64,000 nucleotides of DNA, from positions 18,543,138 to 18,607,137 of the forward strand of contig NC_023749.2 of NCBI RefSeq assembly GCF_000499845.2, read 5' to 3'. Below, piece after piece: positions 23,001-34,883 of this stretch. The notes under the pieces were generated by a model. That model ran no database searches. It saw only the letters and a program-made list of their open reading frames with translations, and was not told where the DNA came from. The position numbers and the translations under genes were made by a program. This DNA is from Phaseolus vulgaris (Eukaryota; Streptophyta; Magnoliopsida; Fabales; Fabaceae). The stretch's first letter is position 1. The number at the start of each line of letters is the position of its first letter.

Positions 23001-23811
23001 TTACTTGTTCCAACTTTTGGGTCATGATATCGTGCATGATGACAAAATTTACACTGTAGTAGTCGTCCATCATTTTTCCCATATTCATTGTCATAAAAAA
23101 GCATACAACCTTTTACACAACAATCTATCCTCTTAGCCTTCAACCCCAACATTGACACTAACCTCTTAGCATCATAGTAACTTTTTAGCAAACCCTCTTT
23201 TATTGGTGTAGCATCCGACAACATTGTTGTGATGAAATCTAAGCATTGGTTAGGAACATTCCAATTAGACTTGCAAGCTAACAATTTCATACACATTGAT
23301 AATTTAGAATCTACAGCCCCTTCAAACAATGGCTCATTAGCCTCTAACAACAGATCATAAAATCTCTGAGCTTCTTCATTGGGAGGCTCCTCTCTGTTAT
23401 TAAAATTAGATGGTTCAAATGTCTCATGTTGCCCAAGAGCATCGTACACCATGTCTTGCATTGCTACAAATTGTTCACTTTCATCCACATGTACATCACT
23501 ACTTGAAACACAAACGTGATCGTCATTGTCATTAACATGTGGCACTTGTTCACCATGATGAATCCAAACATGATAATCATACATGAAACCGTTTTTATAG
23601 AGGTGAAGCTTGACCATTTCAATTGGAAAAATCATTGTACATTCACATTTATCGCATGGACATCTAAGCTTCCTTTCATTCAAATAAGACTGTTGTTGAC
23701 AAGCTTTAATGACAAACTCTTCAACCTCATTCACAAAACTTTCTTTAAACCCCCTCTGCCAATATAGCATCTATCGTACATCCAACTACGATTTACGTGA
23801 AACCATTCCAT
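20083..23811 (-). pseudogene. TNP2-like CACTA transposase (Transposase_21), with DUF4216 tail
   Basis: The chain starts with MEWFHVNRSWMYDRCYIG at 23811 (transposase-associated domain, with the cysteine pattern CPCDKC). It runs through the TNP2 core (HDNRR-like YDNRRPSG, LRHPSDGEAWKHFD, GLCSDGFNPY, LACPYCLEHTKA, LPYWKDNLLRHNLDVMHIEKN) to GPVQYRWMYPFER. A 79-bp intron (21504-21426) follows, then further exons including SYLHRETIHFCSHYF, SFLQSKQISSS...FPEWFTGQ and a DUF4216 exon (about 20863-20083) with an acidic tail. Disruptions are an in-frame TAA at 22451-22453, a TGA in the exon near 21290, and three apparent 1-base losses, each in a homopolymer run (G-run near 23755, C-run near 21605, A-run near 21209). 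The domain content is otherwise complete. In active relatives this protein cuts the CACTA ends. Confidence 0.85.
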
Positions 23812-25489
23812 GTTCTGAACTAACGGCAACTAAAGATTTTGCCACAAAGATGCCTTTAGCCCTTTAATGTATTAAAAAAGAGTATTATAAGTTACTTCAC
23901 CCTGAACTAGCAAGTAATGTAACAATCAATGGTGTTAAAAAATGATATCTATGAACAAAGCATCTCTTAAACCAATATAAAGATATCTCTTAATAAGAAA
24001 GAGTTTCATAAATTATTGCATTATATGACAACATCAATTACTTATATAAGTTCTATGCAGGACATCAATCACTTCATAATCTACTTTTCTCCATTATGAT
24101 ATAAACAAACAATTGTCATAAACTACAGGTCTATATAGTATGTAACTTCAGTTAATACCATTCACAAAACAACAAAAAATAAAGCAAATTTTAGACCCAC
24201 TTATTCTAGTAAAAGAGGTTCAACATGCCACCAATTAGTGAAAATAATGTACATCCTAATAAATTGCAATGGGCATATGAGCATACTTAAATCTATTTTA
24301 GAAAGACTTACCTCTTACAAATCCTTTCAACTGATATGATAAAAATCCTAAACTGTTTAAAACCTTCAAAGCAACATCCTGCAATTTTAAAAGTACAATC
24401 AAAATTATAATACAAAAATATTAGTTTGTTTTAAAAATATTTGCTCAAGATAATATCTACTAAGAGAAGTTGAGAAAGAAAAATAGATAAATGATATCCC
24501 AACAATCAACAACCTAAGAGATAATTAATTGAGACTAATATTTTCATTTCTACTCTAACAATTACAATATTTGAAGAAAGGAGAAGTGTGAATATAATGG
24601 GCAATGGTTTATTGGATTATGAAGGAAACAAGAGTTATGCTAAGTTATACATTATTTGTGCAGTTTATGGTTGAGAAAGGTGGTTTGATGCAGGTACGTG
24701 CCTAGTAGTACAACACTAAGACGGGCTAAAGGAGGCAATAAAGATGGAGCTGGTAAGAAAAAGGACGAGTGATATTCAAGATTTGGAAGATGCAGAGAAA
24801 GCAAATCAGATTGGTGTCGAAGAAGATTCTGCTCGGCCAAAGAGGGAGCTGAGAGGGAGTGGGAGTCTGTTGGAGATCTCTAAGTAGCAGGATTGGTGCT
24901 GCTGAATCAACGGATATCAACATGGTGGCGATGTGAATAATATGTCTCAATGGTTTTTTCTGGTGAGGAACTTGTGCAGCAGGATCAAATCTGGCTCACT
25001 ATTTGGCACAACTTGTTTTCGTTATTTGAAAAACTTTTGGTAGAAAGAATGGTTTATTAGATGTATCTGTTAATTATGTTCTGTTTGAGTCTTGTTCGTT
25101 TTCTGAATGACAAATGTAACAACGACAAAGAAAATACAATAAACAGTTCAAGTAAAGCCAAGGAAGCACAATGTGAGGAGTGAGAAACAAGGTAAAATAA
25201 GTATGAATCTCGTAACTATGAGCTATACTAAAAGAAAAACAAGGAAAGGATCAGAAAAATTAAATTGCAATGAAGGACACAAGGATTAATTCTATAACTA
25301 AAAGTTCTCAAAGATAAATTACTTACTAGAACTCACATTAGAGTTTTCTTTATAAATTTAAGGAGAGATTTTTTCTTTGGCACATGTTCCTTTTCTAAGT
25401 CAATTTATTCACTACATATCAGATAGACAGTTGTGTTCTTAACCACCAAATCATGACCAAAAATGAAGACCATATATAAAGAATAATCT
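23812..25489 (-). other. CACTA 5' non-coding region, part 1
   Basis: This lies upstream of the TNP2 start inside the element. It is AT-rich with no sustained frame; 24600-25110 is somewhat less AT-rich and may be captured host or retroelement sequence. The short frames at 24652 and 24726 have no recognisable domain. Untranslated exons or the promoter of the transposase transcript may be located here. Confidence 0.4.
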
Positions 25490-25495
25490 TACTCA

Positions 25496-25640
25496 ATTAT
25501 TGTCTAACCGGGGATTATTGTCTAATATTGACAATACTCTGTTCCATTCTTTTTTCGTCCTTCCATATAAATAAGTTCCAATGACTTCAAGAGCAAGAGG
25601 TAATCCTCCACAATAAGCAACTACTCTTCTTACAAGGAAT
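25496..25640 (-). pseudogene. Captured NLR (TIR-NBS-LRR type) gene fragment inside CACTA
   Basis: The minus strand encodes RRVVAYCGGLPLALEVIGTY followed by LYGRTKKEWNRVLSILDNNP. GLPLALEVIG is the GLPL motif (nucleotide-binding ARC1 region) of plant NLR immune receptors, and the following ...R..KEW..VLS.L...P spacing is typical of TIR-type NLRs. The similarity stops after about 45 residues, where the frame ends near 25493. Neither the P-loop nor an LRR is found nearby. It is therefore a fragment, most simply explained by transduplication of part of a host resistance gene into the transposon. The open frame extends to 25870, but upstream of 25640 it has no NLR features. Confidence 0.7.
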
Positions 25641-25870
25641 AACAACAGTCTAATAACTACTATAAACAATAGCAGAGATACCAGCACAAGCCTAAAGCTA
25701 AAAGTTGTGGCAACAACTAGAAATCGAATTCCAGTGCCTCCAACTAAACGAGATAAAACCACATAACATGAGAGCCAATCCTTTGATTGCAGCCAACATT
25801 TTAAGGAGCAGGACAACTCCCACACTTCACCCAACCACGCCCCCAATGCTGCTGCACTCTGGTTAAGCAT

Positions 25871-27480
25871 GAACTAGAAAAAGAGAACGGTTGAAGCAGC
25901 AGCGTAGAGTAACTCTCTCCCTGTGACTAACTTTTTGGGCTTCAGATTCACCTCTTGCTCCATCCTTCTTACTCCAATACGACTGGAGGCACCAACACTT
26001 CAATGTACAAAGATATACCTGCAGAACTACACCCACTTTAGGTAGAACCAAGTCTGGCAGCTGTGATTTGTCATCTCTATGCTTACGCCAGAATCTTTAC
26101 AGCCCCTGCCTACAGAGTATGTGCCTAGGCATCACCAGAAGCTTTGAATGCATAGAAAGGCTCTAAGTTGCATCCTGATTTTCTTGGTGAGTATTGGAAG
26201 AGAGCTGGTTATATGTATTAAATCCTACATTCTTACAGAAGCGTCCAACATCCCACTCCCAACCCAGCTTAGTCATCTTACATAGTTGTACCAGCCAAGG
26301 CAGCATTCCACAACTGGTGACAGACATCTTCCCAACTCTCCTTATTTAGCAGCCTAGAACTTCACCTACTGCAGTCACTAAATCCATCCGCCTTCCAGTA
26401 ACACCAGCAGAGCACTTAGCAAGTCCACATCAGTTCAGCCTCAAAGATTGCCCCATACCTGGACCATATACCCGTGCAATTCCCCATTATATCATAAAAC
26501 ACCAGGCTGAACAGAATAAATTCCTTGTTCCTAGCAAAAGACTCTCTAGACAACCTTCTACTCGTGGAAAACAACGAGACTTAATGCCATACAACGTTAT
26601 CTACAGCCAGGTCATCAACCAAACATGATCTCAGAGAGGTTGGTTGTTTAAAAGAAATTGGAGCCCACTTAATTCCAGTGTTGAAGATCCTCTACCAGGA
26701 GATTGCTATTATAGATAACAAGAAGTCCTACATTTCTTCAATTTACTTCCAACCCATATTGTTGGTGCAGCTTGCTTTTATTCAAGCACTTATTACACCA
26801 TCTGCTCGCTGTCCAGCAAAGCTTCTCCATCCAACCCCTCCTTTATCAGGCAGGCCGAGATCCTTATATACTACCTCAGAATCCACACAGCTCCTAGAGA
26901 TTCCAAAGTTCAACTAACTCAGTTTCCTCCTCCATACCACCTCCTTCCAGTACAACCAGCTCAAGCTTGTGCTGACATCCTGGGAGTCCTCCAAGTCTCA
27001 CAGTGAGTATGGAGCATAAACCCTCACGTGACCTTGTATAACAGGTTCTACAAAACCTGAGCACATATTCATGGTTCATGTGACCCTGCTGGGTAAAAAA
27101 GCAACACAAACTAGGACCTGCTAAACTTCTTGCCTCAGCTCCAGAAACTCCGCCTATATACACAAGTCAGCATAGGCCAAATTGGAAGACTCTAGATCCC
27201 CTGCATCAACCTCTTAGAAGGCAAAATTCATACAGCAGTCCTTCACCCAGACCAACAACTTCTCACCTTAAGCTTAACTCATCTTATCACCTGGGATCCT
27301 ATTTGTAGCTATTTATGCACAACATCTAATTATACATTACGTTTGCTAAACGGTGGAAGCGGTGAGCCACAGCACCGCACCGCTCACCTCTCTAAACTCA
27401 CTTTAAATGTCAAGTAATCCAATAGAACATATCCAACAGAACATTATCGTACACTAAATCAAAGAAAAAAAATTCAATAC
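25871..27480 (-). other. CACTA 5' non-coding region, part 2 (unassigned, higher GC)
   Basis: The base composition is noticeably less AT-rich than the rest of the element, with no long frame on either strand; the small frames at 26678 and 26894 show no domain. It could be another captured host or retroelement segment or an old insertion, but no terminal repeats or target-site duplications were found. Confidence 0.35.
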
Positions 27481-28171
27481 CTTTCTCTCGATGAAGAAGT
27501 TCGTAAATCGCCCTTGAATCGTCTGCGCTTCAGACCACCATCACGACCACGACGAAGCTTTCCATTGCGTTTTCACAACATTTTCGAAGTCACCATTCAG
27601 GATTTAGGTTTACAATCAGGAACACCAGATTAGGGCTTTTGGTTTCACAAATTGAAACCAAAAATTGGGGATTTCAGTGTAGATTTGGGAAGACACGAAC
27701 TTGGGTTGAAATCTTGGAACGAAACAGAGACTGGGAGAGAAAAAACGGGAACTTCAAAGTTTCATTCTTGGGACGTTTTAAAGCTTTGAAGGTGTTACAG
27801 TTTCGGTTTCTCACATTCTCACGGTTCGGTTTAGGATTTCAGAACCTCCATTGACGTTTTCAAACAAAAACTCCAGTGTTTCAGTTTAGGAAACCTGTTT
27901 CAGTGAAGGGAGCAAGAGTGTGAGAGTGTTTGAGAGGTGAGTGGAGAGGAATGTTCCTCAGAAGGAAACCAACATATGTTTTTTTTAAAAAAATTACTTT
28001 AAAATACATTAAAACTTCCCACCACCTTAACTTTCGTACGTAAAGTCATTTCTCCCCTTTTTATGTAGAATAACATTACCTACAAAATCTTTGGTAGGTA
28101 AAAACCTATTTACATACCAAAAAAAGTTCATGGGTAATTATCCATGGGTAATACAGTTTTTTCTTGTAGTG
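27481..28171 (-). repeat. CACTA 5' end: leader and subterminal repeats
   Basis: From about 28030 to 28171 the motifs ATTACCTACAAA, TTGGTAGGTAAA, ATGGGTAATTA and CATGGGTAATA, related to the 3' subterminal motif, occur just inside the terminal CTTGTAGTG. The rest (27481-28030) has no recognised gene; being next to the 5' end, it is likely promoter and leader. A 71-codon frame at 27639 lies on the strand opposite to the transposase gene. Confidence 0.7.
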
Positions 28172-28189
28172 ACTCCTTATATAAAAGCA

Positions 28190-30430
28190 TCTTCAATGTC
28201 AAGGTCAACAGGGGACTCCTTTCTTCTTCTCCAACTTTTCCTTCGATATCAAAGAATTAGATTTGTGGAAAATCTTTCGCAGTTGGAGAAGGGTGAGTGG
28301 TGTTTTCATATCAAGAAGATTGAACATTAAGAAGCAAAGGTTTGGATTTGTGAGATTTCAGGGGTGCAGAACATTAGGGAGCTAGAGAATCACTTGAACA
28401 CAATATGGATTGGGAGCTGGAAAATGAACGTTAACAAACTGAAATACAATAGGTCAGCTAAAACAAGGAAGGAGTGGAACATGAAGTTGAAAGAGAAGGT
28501 AATAGAGCCAGAGAGAGAGATAAAAAAAAGTGTGGAGGGCCAAAGAAATAAAAACGTACGCAAACATTGTTAAGAATGGTATAAGAAACAACGAACAAAC
28601 ACATAACAGGGCAAGGGTGCAGGCTATACATTTTAGAGCAGAAGAAACCCCCAGGGATTGGCTAAAAAAGTGTTATATTGGGAGGGTTTCAGATTTAAGT
28701 AAAGTTTCAAGTTTGAATGAATGCTTTATTCTCGGCGACCTCAACCACATAAAGGTAAAATTTTTGGGTGGGTTCCATGTGTTATTGATGGGGAAAAATG
28801 AATCAAAGATCCAAGAAGCGATAGAGGAAAATAAAAGGTGGTTTGAAGAATTATTTGATACCATCATTCCATGGGAAGAACAATTTGTAGCAGTGGAAAA
28901 CTGGTTTGGGTGAGATGCTGGGGTCTACCGTTGAAGCTATGGAATCCAGATTGTTTCAAACACATTGCAGCTTTAATGGGGACACTTGTTGAGGTTGATA
29001 AAGCAACGCTAGCATTGGAAGAACTCAAGTATGCAAGGTTTAAAATCAATGTGTCAGTGGGATGCGAAGCAAATTTAACCAACTATATGAGGATCAACGA
29101 GAATTTGTATCAGATATCGGTGGAGGAAGAATGCACAGTTCCAGAACACAAGTTGTGCCAATGTCATTGGGGTGAAACATCTGAGGGAATCGAGTCAGAG
29201 GCAGATTCATTAGCGTCTCACGCATCAGTAAAATCGGGGAGCTGCGATTTCGAAGAACAAACGGTGGAAATGAGCGGTGAACAACCTTCGTCGACACAGA
29301 ATTGTTGGAGATCATAACCAATTGTACCGTTACAAAATTATACGCCTTTTTTGACAAATTCCGTGGGAGCTTTTTCGGCACCCAATTGCTGCACATTAAC
29401 AGGAAAGGAGAAACCAGATTCGGTGTGCCTAACGGCTCTAAGCAAGGTTGACGTGGCACAATGGATTGGGCCTTCAGAATCGGCCCAAAGTGCGTTGAAC
29501 CAAACAACCCACTTGGATGTGGAAGGGAGGTGCGGCGATCGAAATCACAATGAGTTTCGGTCGAAAAATGGCCCAACTAACAACATGGAGGAGGAGAAAT
29601 TATGGAAGGGGTCTCTGGGAAACACTTTCTTTTCGAAAAAACCTTTTGTTTTAGGTGAGTTAGAACAGGCGGGACATAACTGGATCAATGAAACCACCGT
29701 TCACCAAAAGAAGCTTCGTAACGAGGCAATCATCTCTCCTTCAACCAACACAATCGCGACGACGGAGGGAAGAAAGAGACTTACTCCGTGCTCATCGTCA
29801 AAGGTAGAGAAAGAGGGAGGAGCACCATCCTATCAAGCATCGTTGCCGGCGGGAGAAACGAAGGTGAGGAAGGAGGACTCAATGCTGTCAATCTCGAGGG
29901 TGGAAGATTCCCTATGCTTGTTACCCTCGGGGGCGAATAGTGTAAGTGTCAAAATGGAAAAAAATACGCAGAGCCACAATCAGATTGGTTTGAGATCGGG
30001 CATAATAAAAGACATTTACTTACCGTTTGAGGAGCAGAGGAAGACGGGGGTCGAAGAGCAGAGCAAAGTGGGGTTCAAACAAACGGCAGAAGGGAAGAAC
30101 AATCAAACAATGCAAGTCAACGGTATTAAATCCTTTAATTCAGTGGATTCTAAAGAAAGAATAGTCTTTTGGGTGGGTAAATCAAGCAAAAACAACAAGT
30201 GGGAAGAGCGTAAGCAGCTAAGGTCAGTCTTATCTCAAATTAGCAATTCAATTTCTGACAAGGCTATAAATAATTGCAATCGACTATATTGGTTAAAACA
30301 TGGTTCTTTAGAAACGATTAGATTATGAGAATTGGGAAAACATATAGGTGCTACGGTGGGATTGAAGGAAATGCTATGACAAATCTAGAAGATCTGGAAA
30401 AAAGGGATAGGAATCTAAAATCCCAAAGAG
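28190..30430 (+). pseudogene. LINE1 ORF1 (RNA-binding protein)
   Basis: The start of the region, shared between frames, reads TPFFFSNFP-like, then LDLWKIFRSW and RFGFVRFQGV. This is the RNP-type pattern of the RRM found in plant L1 ORF1 proteins. Further on are 28530-28913 and 28871-29317 (WVRCWGLPLKLWNPDCFKHI, VDKATLALEELKYARFKI), the usual conserved core after the RRM in this LINE group. The last part, 29351-30328, is serine/lysine-rich without known domains. ORF1 proteins coat LINE RNA and act as chaperones. The frame is shifted at several places, so no single ORF is left. Confidence 0.7.
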
Positions 30431-30455
30431 AAGCTGGGGAAAATAATGGTTGTAG

Positions 30456-33400
30456 ATGAGAATTTTATCAATAAATGTAAGAGGGTTCGGGAGTCCGGTG
30501 AAATGGAGATATATTAAGGATATTATTAGAAAGGAAGATGTCAGAATGGTGTGTTTGCAAGAAGTAAGAGGGGTAAATTTCAGTTTCAATAAATGTTGTC
30601 AGTTGTGGGGAGAAAATGACATTGATTACCTTTATCGCGAACAATCTAATGGGGCAGGGGCATCCTCATGATCTGGCACAAAAATTTCTTTCTATGCTCA
30701 AATCGCATAATTAGTACTCGGTTCATTGTGTTTTTCGGGTTTTTTAAGGAGAGTAGTATTCCTGTTGTCATAGTAAATGTGTATTCTTCTTGTACTCTGC
30801 TTGATAAAATACAAATGTGGGAGGACCTAAAAAAGATTAGACACAATGAACCTTGCAAATCATGGTGTATTTTGGGAGACTTCAACGCCATAAGAAGAGA
30901 AGGGGAACGTAAGGGGATAAACGTGCAAGTGGTAATAAGAGAGAAATGCAGGGTTTTAATAATTTTATTAATGAAATGGAAATGGTGGATATACCCTGTA
31001 TTGGAAGAAAATTTACTTGGTACAGACCTAATGGCAAAGCTAAGAGTAGGTTGGACAGTTTTTTAACTACTTTTGAATGGTTGCAACATTGGCCAGGTTG
31101 TAAGCAATATGTCTTGGATAGACAAATTTCTGACCACTGCGCATTGGTGTTAAAATCAAATGTGGTCGATTGGGGACCAAAACCATTCAGGTTCCTAGAT
31201 ATCTGGCAGGAAGATAAGGAGTTTGATAATTTTGTCAAAAGAAAATGGGAAAGTTATTTGGTGTAGGGAAATGAATTCATAGTGTTAAAAGAGAAATTGA
31301 AAATGCTAAAGAGTGACCTGAAAGAATGAAACAAGGATGTTTTCGGGTACACTGATAAAATAAAACTTGATATTTTGAGGAAAATACAAGAGCTGGACAT
31401 GAGTGACGATATAGATGAATTGGATGAGAACAAGATTAGGGAAAGAAGAGAACTATTGAGCCAATTACAGGATATAAATGTGAGGAATGAATCTTTATTA
31501 CAACAAAAGTCAAGAGCACTATGGATCAAGCAGGGGGATTCCAACTCAAAATACTTTCATGCGTCAATTAGATGGAGGTGATTAAGGAATGAGATAAAAG
31601 GAATACATTGCTCTAGCTCAAGTAATTCGGTGGAATAGTCGAACACAGTAAAGGAGATGATTAAAGAATTCTACAAGAAAAAGATGTCGGCCATTGAGGA
31701 CATTGGAGTGAGGCTGGATAATGTTGAGTTTAAGGAGATATCTGAATCTGACAATAGTTTTTTGACTGGTCCCTTTGATGAAAAGGAGATTAAGGACGCC
31801 ATTTGGAATTGCGATAGTCATAAAAGCCCTGGTCCAGATGGAGTAACATTCAGTTTCATTAAAAAGTATTGGGGTCTTTTAAATAAGGAGGTGTCGGGAA
31901 CACTGAAATTCTTCCACAGAGAAGGGAAAATCCCGAAGGGCTGTAATGCCTCTTTCTTAACGCTGATCCCAAAGTCTGAGAATCCTCAATCTCTTGAAGA
32001 GTATAGACCAATATCACTTGTAGGCTGTATGTAAAAAATCTTGACCAAAGTGTTATCTAACAGGATTAAAAAAGTTATTGAGAAAGTGATAGATGGATCA
32101 CAATCGGCGTTTTTGTCAAATAGAGGATTACTAGACAGCGTTCTAGTAGTGAACGAGGTGTTGGATGAATTGAAAAGAAGGAGAAAAAGTGGGGTGATTG
32201 TGAAACTTGATTTTGAAAAGGCGTATGATTCAGTGAGTTGGGAGTTCTTATTTTACATGATGGGAAGACTAGGGTTCTGTGGAAGATGGATACAATGGAT
32301 TAAAGCTTGCCTTGAATCAGCTACAGTCTCGGATTTGGTAAACAGTAGTCTGACAAAAGAATTCAAACCTTCTAGAGGCCTTAAACAAGGGGATCCAATG
32401 GCACTGTTCTTGTTTTTTATTGTAGCACAAGGTTTGGCAGGGTTAGTGAAACAAGCAACAACAAAAAATCTGTTCTCAGGAATAAAAGTTGGGGAAAAAA
32501 AGGTGGAAGTGAATTCACTCCAATTTGCAGATGACACTCTTTTTGTATACGAATCGAAGGTACAAAATATTTTGTGCATTAAGGCTATTTTAAGATGTTT
32601 CGAATTAAGCTTTGGCCTTAAAGTTAATTTCTATAAGAGCAAAATTGGTGCTATTGAAGTAGACAGAAATGAGGTGAAAATGTATTCGGATATTTTGCAC
32701 TATAGCCTAATGGATATACCTTTTACATACCTAGGACTAACTATTGGGGGTAATCCATCTAGGTGTTCCTTTTGGGAGCCTGTACTATCAAAGATTAGAA
32801 AGAAAAATTTTGTATGGAAGGGGGGGAATATGTCCTTCGCGGGAAGAGTTTATCTTATAAAATTCGTCATCAATGCCATACCACTTTTCTTTCTATCCTT
32901 TTTCAAGGCACCGACTGGAGTGTGTAAGGAGATCACAAAGCTACAGAGGAAGTTTTTGTGGGGGTGGGGAGCGAAAGGGAGAAAAATCGCTTGGACTAGC
33001 TGGGAGAATATTTGTCAATCGAAAAAGGAGGGGGGACTAGGTATCAGGAGAATCGATCTATTCAACAAGGCACTCTTGGCTAAATGGCTATGGAAAATGG
33101 AAACACCAGAGACAGGACTTTGGAGGGAAGTTATAGAGTCGAAGTATGGCTCGAGGAGGCTAATAAAATCATCTAGAAGGTGGAAGGATTTAACAAAAGT
33201 CAGAATTTCAGACCAAGGCGACAACTAGTTCAATTCGAACTTGGTCTAGAAAGTTGGAGTTGGGGAGAAGGTCAAATTCTGGGAAGATGAATGGCTAGAC
33301 AGTGGTCAACTCATAGAAAGATATGAAAGATTATATAATAACTCCGAGTTAAAGGATAAATCTATAAGTAATTTTGGAAGATGGTCCACAAAAGGTTGGG

Positions 33401-34000
33401 AGTGGAAATTCAGCTTGAGAAGAGAGTGGTTTGAGTGGGAAAAAACTATGGTAGAGGAATTTATGTCAATTATATCACAGGTGTCACTACACCAAGGTCT
33501 AAAGGTTATGCCTTCAGCTATGTTTTATGTGTGGAAGGCCTTTTCGAATAGAATAGCGATGAAACAGAATTTTTGGAGAAGGGGAGTTGCAATGGGGGAT
33601 ACGTTATGCGTTTTATGCAGGAAGGAGGAGGAGACAACTTCACACATCCTTGTCTCGTGTAAGGAATCAAATAAAGTTTGGAATATGTGCTTGAGCTGGA
33701 TGGGGATTAGTTCGGTGAACCACAATGAGTTGATGTGTCATTTTGAACAATTCTCTTGCATATGCTTAAATCAAGAAGGCAATAGGTTATGGAAAAGTCT
33801 TTGGGTTTCAGTTGTATGGTGTATATGAAAGCAAAGAAACAGGGTCATTTTTAACTAAGCAAAAGTAGACACAAAGGAAATCTTTACTATGGCACAAGTA
33901 CAATCCTGGGTGTGGATGAAACATAAAGAAAGGAAAGTTAACTTCTCTTTTTCTGATTGGATTTTATCACCGCTAACCAGTATTAATATGGTAACTAAGT
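30456..34000 (+). pseudogene. LINE1 ORF2 (endonuclease, reverse transcriptase)
   Basis: The ATG at 30456 begins an apurinic-type endonuclease (MRILSINVRGFGSPVKW, LQEVRG, later ILGDFNAIRREGER and SDHCALVL). The reverse transcriptase lies at about 31657-33228: SHKSPGPDGVTFSF, LIPKSENPQSLEEYRPISLV, KLDFEKAYDSVSWEF, GLKQGDPM and the catalytic FADDTLF near 32524. The zinc-binding C-terminal region is at 33415-33828 (LCVLCRKEEETTSHIL, C..C...H). Breaks include frameshifts in the endonuclease, stops near 31263, 31329 and 31578, TAA at 32032, TAG for a Trp codon near 33226, and TGA for Trp near 33826. Compared with LINE2, about 50 codons are missing near 33495. The element is dead. Confidence 0.85.
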
Positions 34001-34170
34001 AAGTTTAGTTTGATGCAATCTGTGTAACTATTTTAGGACATAAAAGTAAAGCATGAAAGGCTGGGATGAACCAATAACTTAGTTTGAATTATTCATATCC
34101 TTGGTTATGGCATTTTCTGTTTTTTTGTATCACTTGAGAGAGGTAGAAGGTAGTGTTTTGTGATGCAGGT

Positions 34171-34883
34171 AAACAAGGAGAGGAGCAGAGAACAACAAGT
34201 ATCAGAGGAGAGACATGTTGTCACAATTGTTAAAACGAGGAACAAAATGCAGTTAAGAAGCTGTGATGAAGGCGTTCGAAAGCTTATGAAGGAAGGAGTC
34301 AGGAGGGTGGTTTCTTGGGAAACAAATGGCAGTATTTGTTAGGAGGTTCTGCAGTCAGCAATGGAAGAGGAAGACAGCAAGCGGTGGAAGGGAAAGATGA
34401 AATGTACACGAAGAGAAAGAAGAGGTTATGATTAGATAGAGCATAGCAGTTTCAAGAGGACCAAGTGACGTATGTTGGTATGATGCCACAAATGTGAGGT
34501 GGCTCAATATTCATAAAAGGGAAGTCAAAAATTTTAAAGTAATATCTAATGAATTCATGAACATTTAACCAATCTGTGAACACGGTGCAACAGCTTCAAG
34601 TCGAAGGACCATGTGATGTTTTGCTGGTATGATGCCACAATTTATGCAGATACGGGCTAGGATAGCATTTCTACAACTCAAAATTAGGAGGTTGATTGTT
34701 GAAGGCGGAAGAGAAGATAAAGGAAGGAAAAGCAATTGCAACAATGAAGGGAATACAATGATCAATAGTAGAAAAGAAGTTGACTTTCCACTAAAACAGG
34801 AAGGTCTTTCTTTAAGTGTCCATGAAAAGGCAAAGGCTTCATCATCCTTCCAATGGCTGAAACTGAAGGACAATGGCTTTTGA
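34171..34883 (+). other. Possible LINE1 3' UTR continuation
   Basis: No gene is supported. A block containing AGGACCAAGTGACGTATG and GGTATGATGCCACAAATG (near 34458) is repeated in diverged form near 34602-34640 (GGACCATGTGATG, GGTATGATGCCACAATTT). The region may be the rest of the LINE 3' UTR, but LINE2 shows no clear match here. Confidence 0.35.

Larger units (their letters stand above)
17326..28171 (-). mobile_element. CACTA (En/Spm) DNA transposon, full length
   Basis: The ends are CACTACAAAAAA at 17326 and TTTTTTCTTGTAGTG ending at 28171, flanked by the 3-bp duplication ACT (17323-17325 and 28172-28174). Both ends carry subterminal repeats. Two genes lie on the minus strand, so the element 5' end is at 28171: a TNP2-type transposase (20083-23811) and a Transposase_24 family protein (17813-19918). 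Both are interrupted by few mutations. The 4.3 kb upstream of TNP2 contains no element gene but holds a captured NLR fragment. At 10.8 kb it is in the usual size range for autonomous CACTA elements. Confidence 0.95.
28175..34170 (+). mobile_element. LINE1, L1-type non-LTR retrotransposon
   Basis: The order is ORF1 (RRM-type RNA-binding part, then a basic/low-complexity part), followed by ORF2 with endonuclease, reverse transcriptase and a C-terminal zinc-binding region, all on the plus strand and decayed. The protein closely matches LINE2 on the minus strand (55580-58761). The 5' start is not visible: it abuts the CACTA end and is possibly truncated. The 3' UTR homology with LINE2 continues to at least 34170 (shared GAAGGTAGTGTT and TGCAGGT). 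No poly(A) end or target-site duplication was located. Confidence 0.85.

Noticed and set aside
25640..25870. Extension of the NLR fragment to the full open frame up to 25870
   Set aside because: Residues before RRVVAYCGG do not match NLR proteins and look like translated non-coding sequence.
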